Part shown: in pieces, positions 26,801-27,542 of the stretch
How the letters are laid out: the number at the start of each line of letters is the position of its first letter
Numbering within the stretch: position 1 is the stretch's first letter
From: Mesotaenium endlicherianum
Lineage: Eukaryota; Streptophyta; Zygnematophyceae; Zygnematales; Mesotaeniaceae
Direction: 5' to 3'
Length of the DNA: 27,542 bases
NCBI GenBank assembly: GCA_009602735.1
Contig: WELA01003692.1
Location: forward strand, 12,139 to 39,680
The notes under the pieces: model-generated
The model's database searches: none
What the model was told of the DNA's origin: nothing
Seen by the model: only the letters and a program-made list of their open reading frames with translations
Program-made: the position numbers and the translations under genes

Positions 26801-27483
26801 AGCAACCTCTCCACCTCCTTCCGGCTTGCAGGCCCAGCCCGCACATCCTGGGCAGGGTCTGGCACCTCGGCAGCAGCCCCCATTTCAGGCAAGACTCTCC
26901 TGGAGGGGGGGATAGGCCGCAGCCCATCTGCTGATGTGACCTGGCTGCTGAGAGTCTCAGGCGGGTTTAGGGTTGGGGATTCCTGGGCCTGAGTTTCATG
27001 GGTGAGGGTTCCTGCCCCCCCTCCGGCAGAGGCGGCAGTGCCCCGCCCACGCACAGGCTTATTGATGACACCTAATTTCCTAGTTGAAGTAGACCCGACC
27101 CTCCCCTCCACCCTAAGCGGGGGTGCAGGTGCATGGGCAGCAGGGGCAGGGGCAAGGGCAGGCGCCACTGGCCGCGTGCTGGCATCAGCAAGTACTGCGG
27201 CGGCGGCTGCAGGGGCGTCCTCGGGTCTGGGCCTGCCAGGTGGCAACAACTGGGTGGCCTGCGGTAGCTCCAGCACTGCCGCTGCTCCTCCGCCAGCAGC
27301 AGCTGGCGACTCTGCCTCTGCCGCCCACGAGGAGGCACTACGGCTGTCGCTGTTGCTGCTGCTGCTGACAAACTCAGCCTCGTGTTCCCTTGAGAGGACG
27401 GGGGGGGTGTTGTCCTGGAGGCAGGAGCCCAGGTCCTGGTTGTACTGGCGATCAACGCCCTGGATGTTGCGCAGCAGGCGTAT
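20865..27483 (-). CDS. HAT/TPR-repeat protein, Mbb1/HCF107-like, eight exons, 5' end beyond the window
   Basis: HAT-repeat proteins of this kind bind RNA; Mbb1 and HCF107 protect and process psbB/psbH transcripts in chloroplasts. Exons: 26665-27483, 26254-26323, 25659-25786, 24975-25094, 24049-24408, 23221-23331, 22570-22773 and 20865-22028; every junction keeps phase. The product in the window is about 990 residues. About nine 34-residue repeats follow the W-x2-WA-x2-E-x3-GN-x3-AR-x-LF-x2-A pattern, e.g. VWSHFARLERKLGNHGQAR, VWAMLEQQEGNWAKARDLL, AWGVFEARAF and AWAVMEHKAGKAGVARSLF. The first exon, about 270 codons of Ala/Pro/Ser-rich sequence, and the last 380 codons, Ala/Gly/Arg/Ser-rich, look disordered. 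Such a long C-terminal tail is unusual for Mbb1-type proteins. The window lacks the start codon and any transit peptide; plastid location is inferred. Nuclear RNA-processing HAT proteins are the alternative. Confidence 0.85.
22745..23185 (-). repeat. Tandem array of 'intron end plus exon edge' units in the HAT gene intron
   Basis: The true acceptor of exon 22570-22773 reads CTGCAG/GCGTGGGCGGTGATGGAGCAC (AWAVMEH). Three diverged copies of it lie upstream in the same 447-bp intron, anchored on CTCCATC-type wording (+ strand) at about 22876, 22989 and 23085, with the real one at 22756. Spacings are 120, 113 and 96 bp. The copies would encode VMEYQKSA, WAVREHTR and WAAMEYMKRA. Each also repeats intron wording (TAACCTTG/TAACGTTG, CTGCTGTGTCTGCTGCC). 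Only the nearest copy keeps a CTGCAG, and it has lost the WA codons; the other two lack the AG. Confidence 0.75.
23840..23950. repeat. Degenerate GCAGGCA tetranucleotide-type repeat
   Basis: AGGCAGGCA-like wording repeats within the intron 23332-24048 of the HAT gene. It creates spurious Cys/Leu-rich frames on the minus strand. Confidence 0.7.
25388..25497. repeat. CA-rich microsatellite in a HAT gene intron
   Basis: Imperfect CACACACG and CACAAACA repeats in the intron 25095-25658. Confidence 0.8.
26004..26095. repeat. TG/CG-rich alternating microsatellite in a HAT gene intron
   Basis: Alternating GTACGTACATGTATGTGCGT-type sequence in the intron 25787-26253, strongly purine-pyrimidine alternating. 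Confidence 0.75.
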
Positions 27484-27542
27484 CTGAATGAGGAGAGCAC
27501 GCACAGAGAACCAGGAGGGGGTTAGGGCGGCAGGGAAGGGGG

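Overview
This is a nuclear window from a eukaryote, most likely a green alga. The genes are GC-rich and split by GT-AG introns, most of whose acceptors read CTGCAG or GCAG. Introns are full of CA, GA and C-rich simple sequence. Two of the four genes encode proteins of chloroplast type: a plastid cyclophilin, and a HAT-repeat protein of the Mbb1/HCF107 kind. I cannot name a genus.

Layout, left to right. 1-3302: the decayed 3' two thirds of a Ty3/gypsy retrotransposon on the + strand. It has a 26-bp tandem repeat at the left edge, a short cytosine-C5-methyltransferase-like fragment, then broken reverse transcriptase, RNase H and integrase. 3303-6449: AT-richer sequence without a recognisable gene. 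6450-7379 (+): an uninterrupted Sel1-repeat protein. 7380-9072: no gene. 9073-13817 (-): six exons of a cyclophilin with a transit-peptide-like first exon, a complete catalytic site and the four cysteines of redox-regulated plastid CYP20-3. One intron holds a decayed copy of its last exon. 13940-17421: mostly non-coding, with two direct copies of a roughly 500-bp repeat. 17422-18904 (+): the core and C-terminus of an RPP14-like RNase P/MRP subunit; two further exon-like blocks of unknown function lie inside its intron. 19325-19903 (-): an unrecognised reading frame with two internal motif copies that differ mainly at synonymous sites. 20865-27483 (-): eight exons of a HAT/TPR-repeat protein, running off the right edge at its 5' end.

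The genes do not form a pathway. Plastid function is a weak shared theme for the cyclophilin and the HAT protein. The most unusual structure is duplicated exon material inside introns: a decayed final exon in the cyclophilin gene, and a tandem array of 'acceptor plus first codons' units in the HAT gene. Both suggest recurrent local duplication at 3' splice sites. The other leads are the methyltransferase-like fragment in the retroelement, the nested exon-like blocks in the RPP14 gene, and the frame at 19325-19903.
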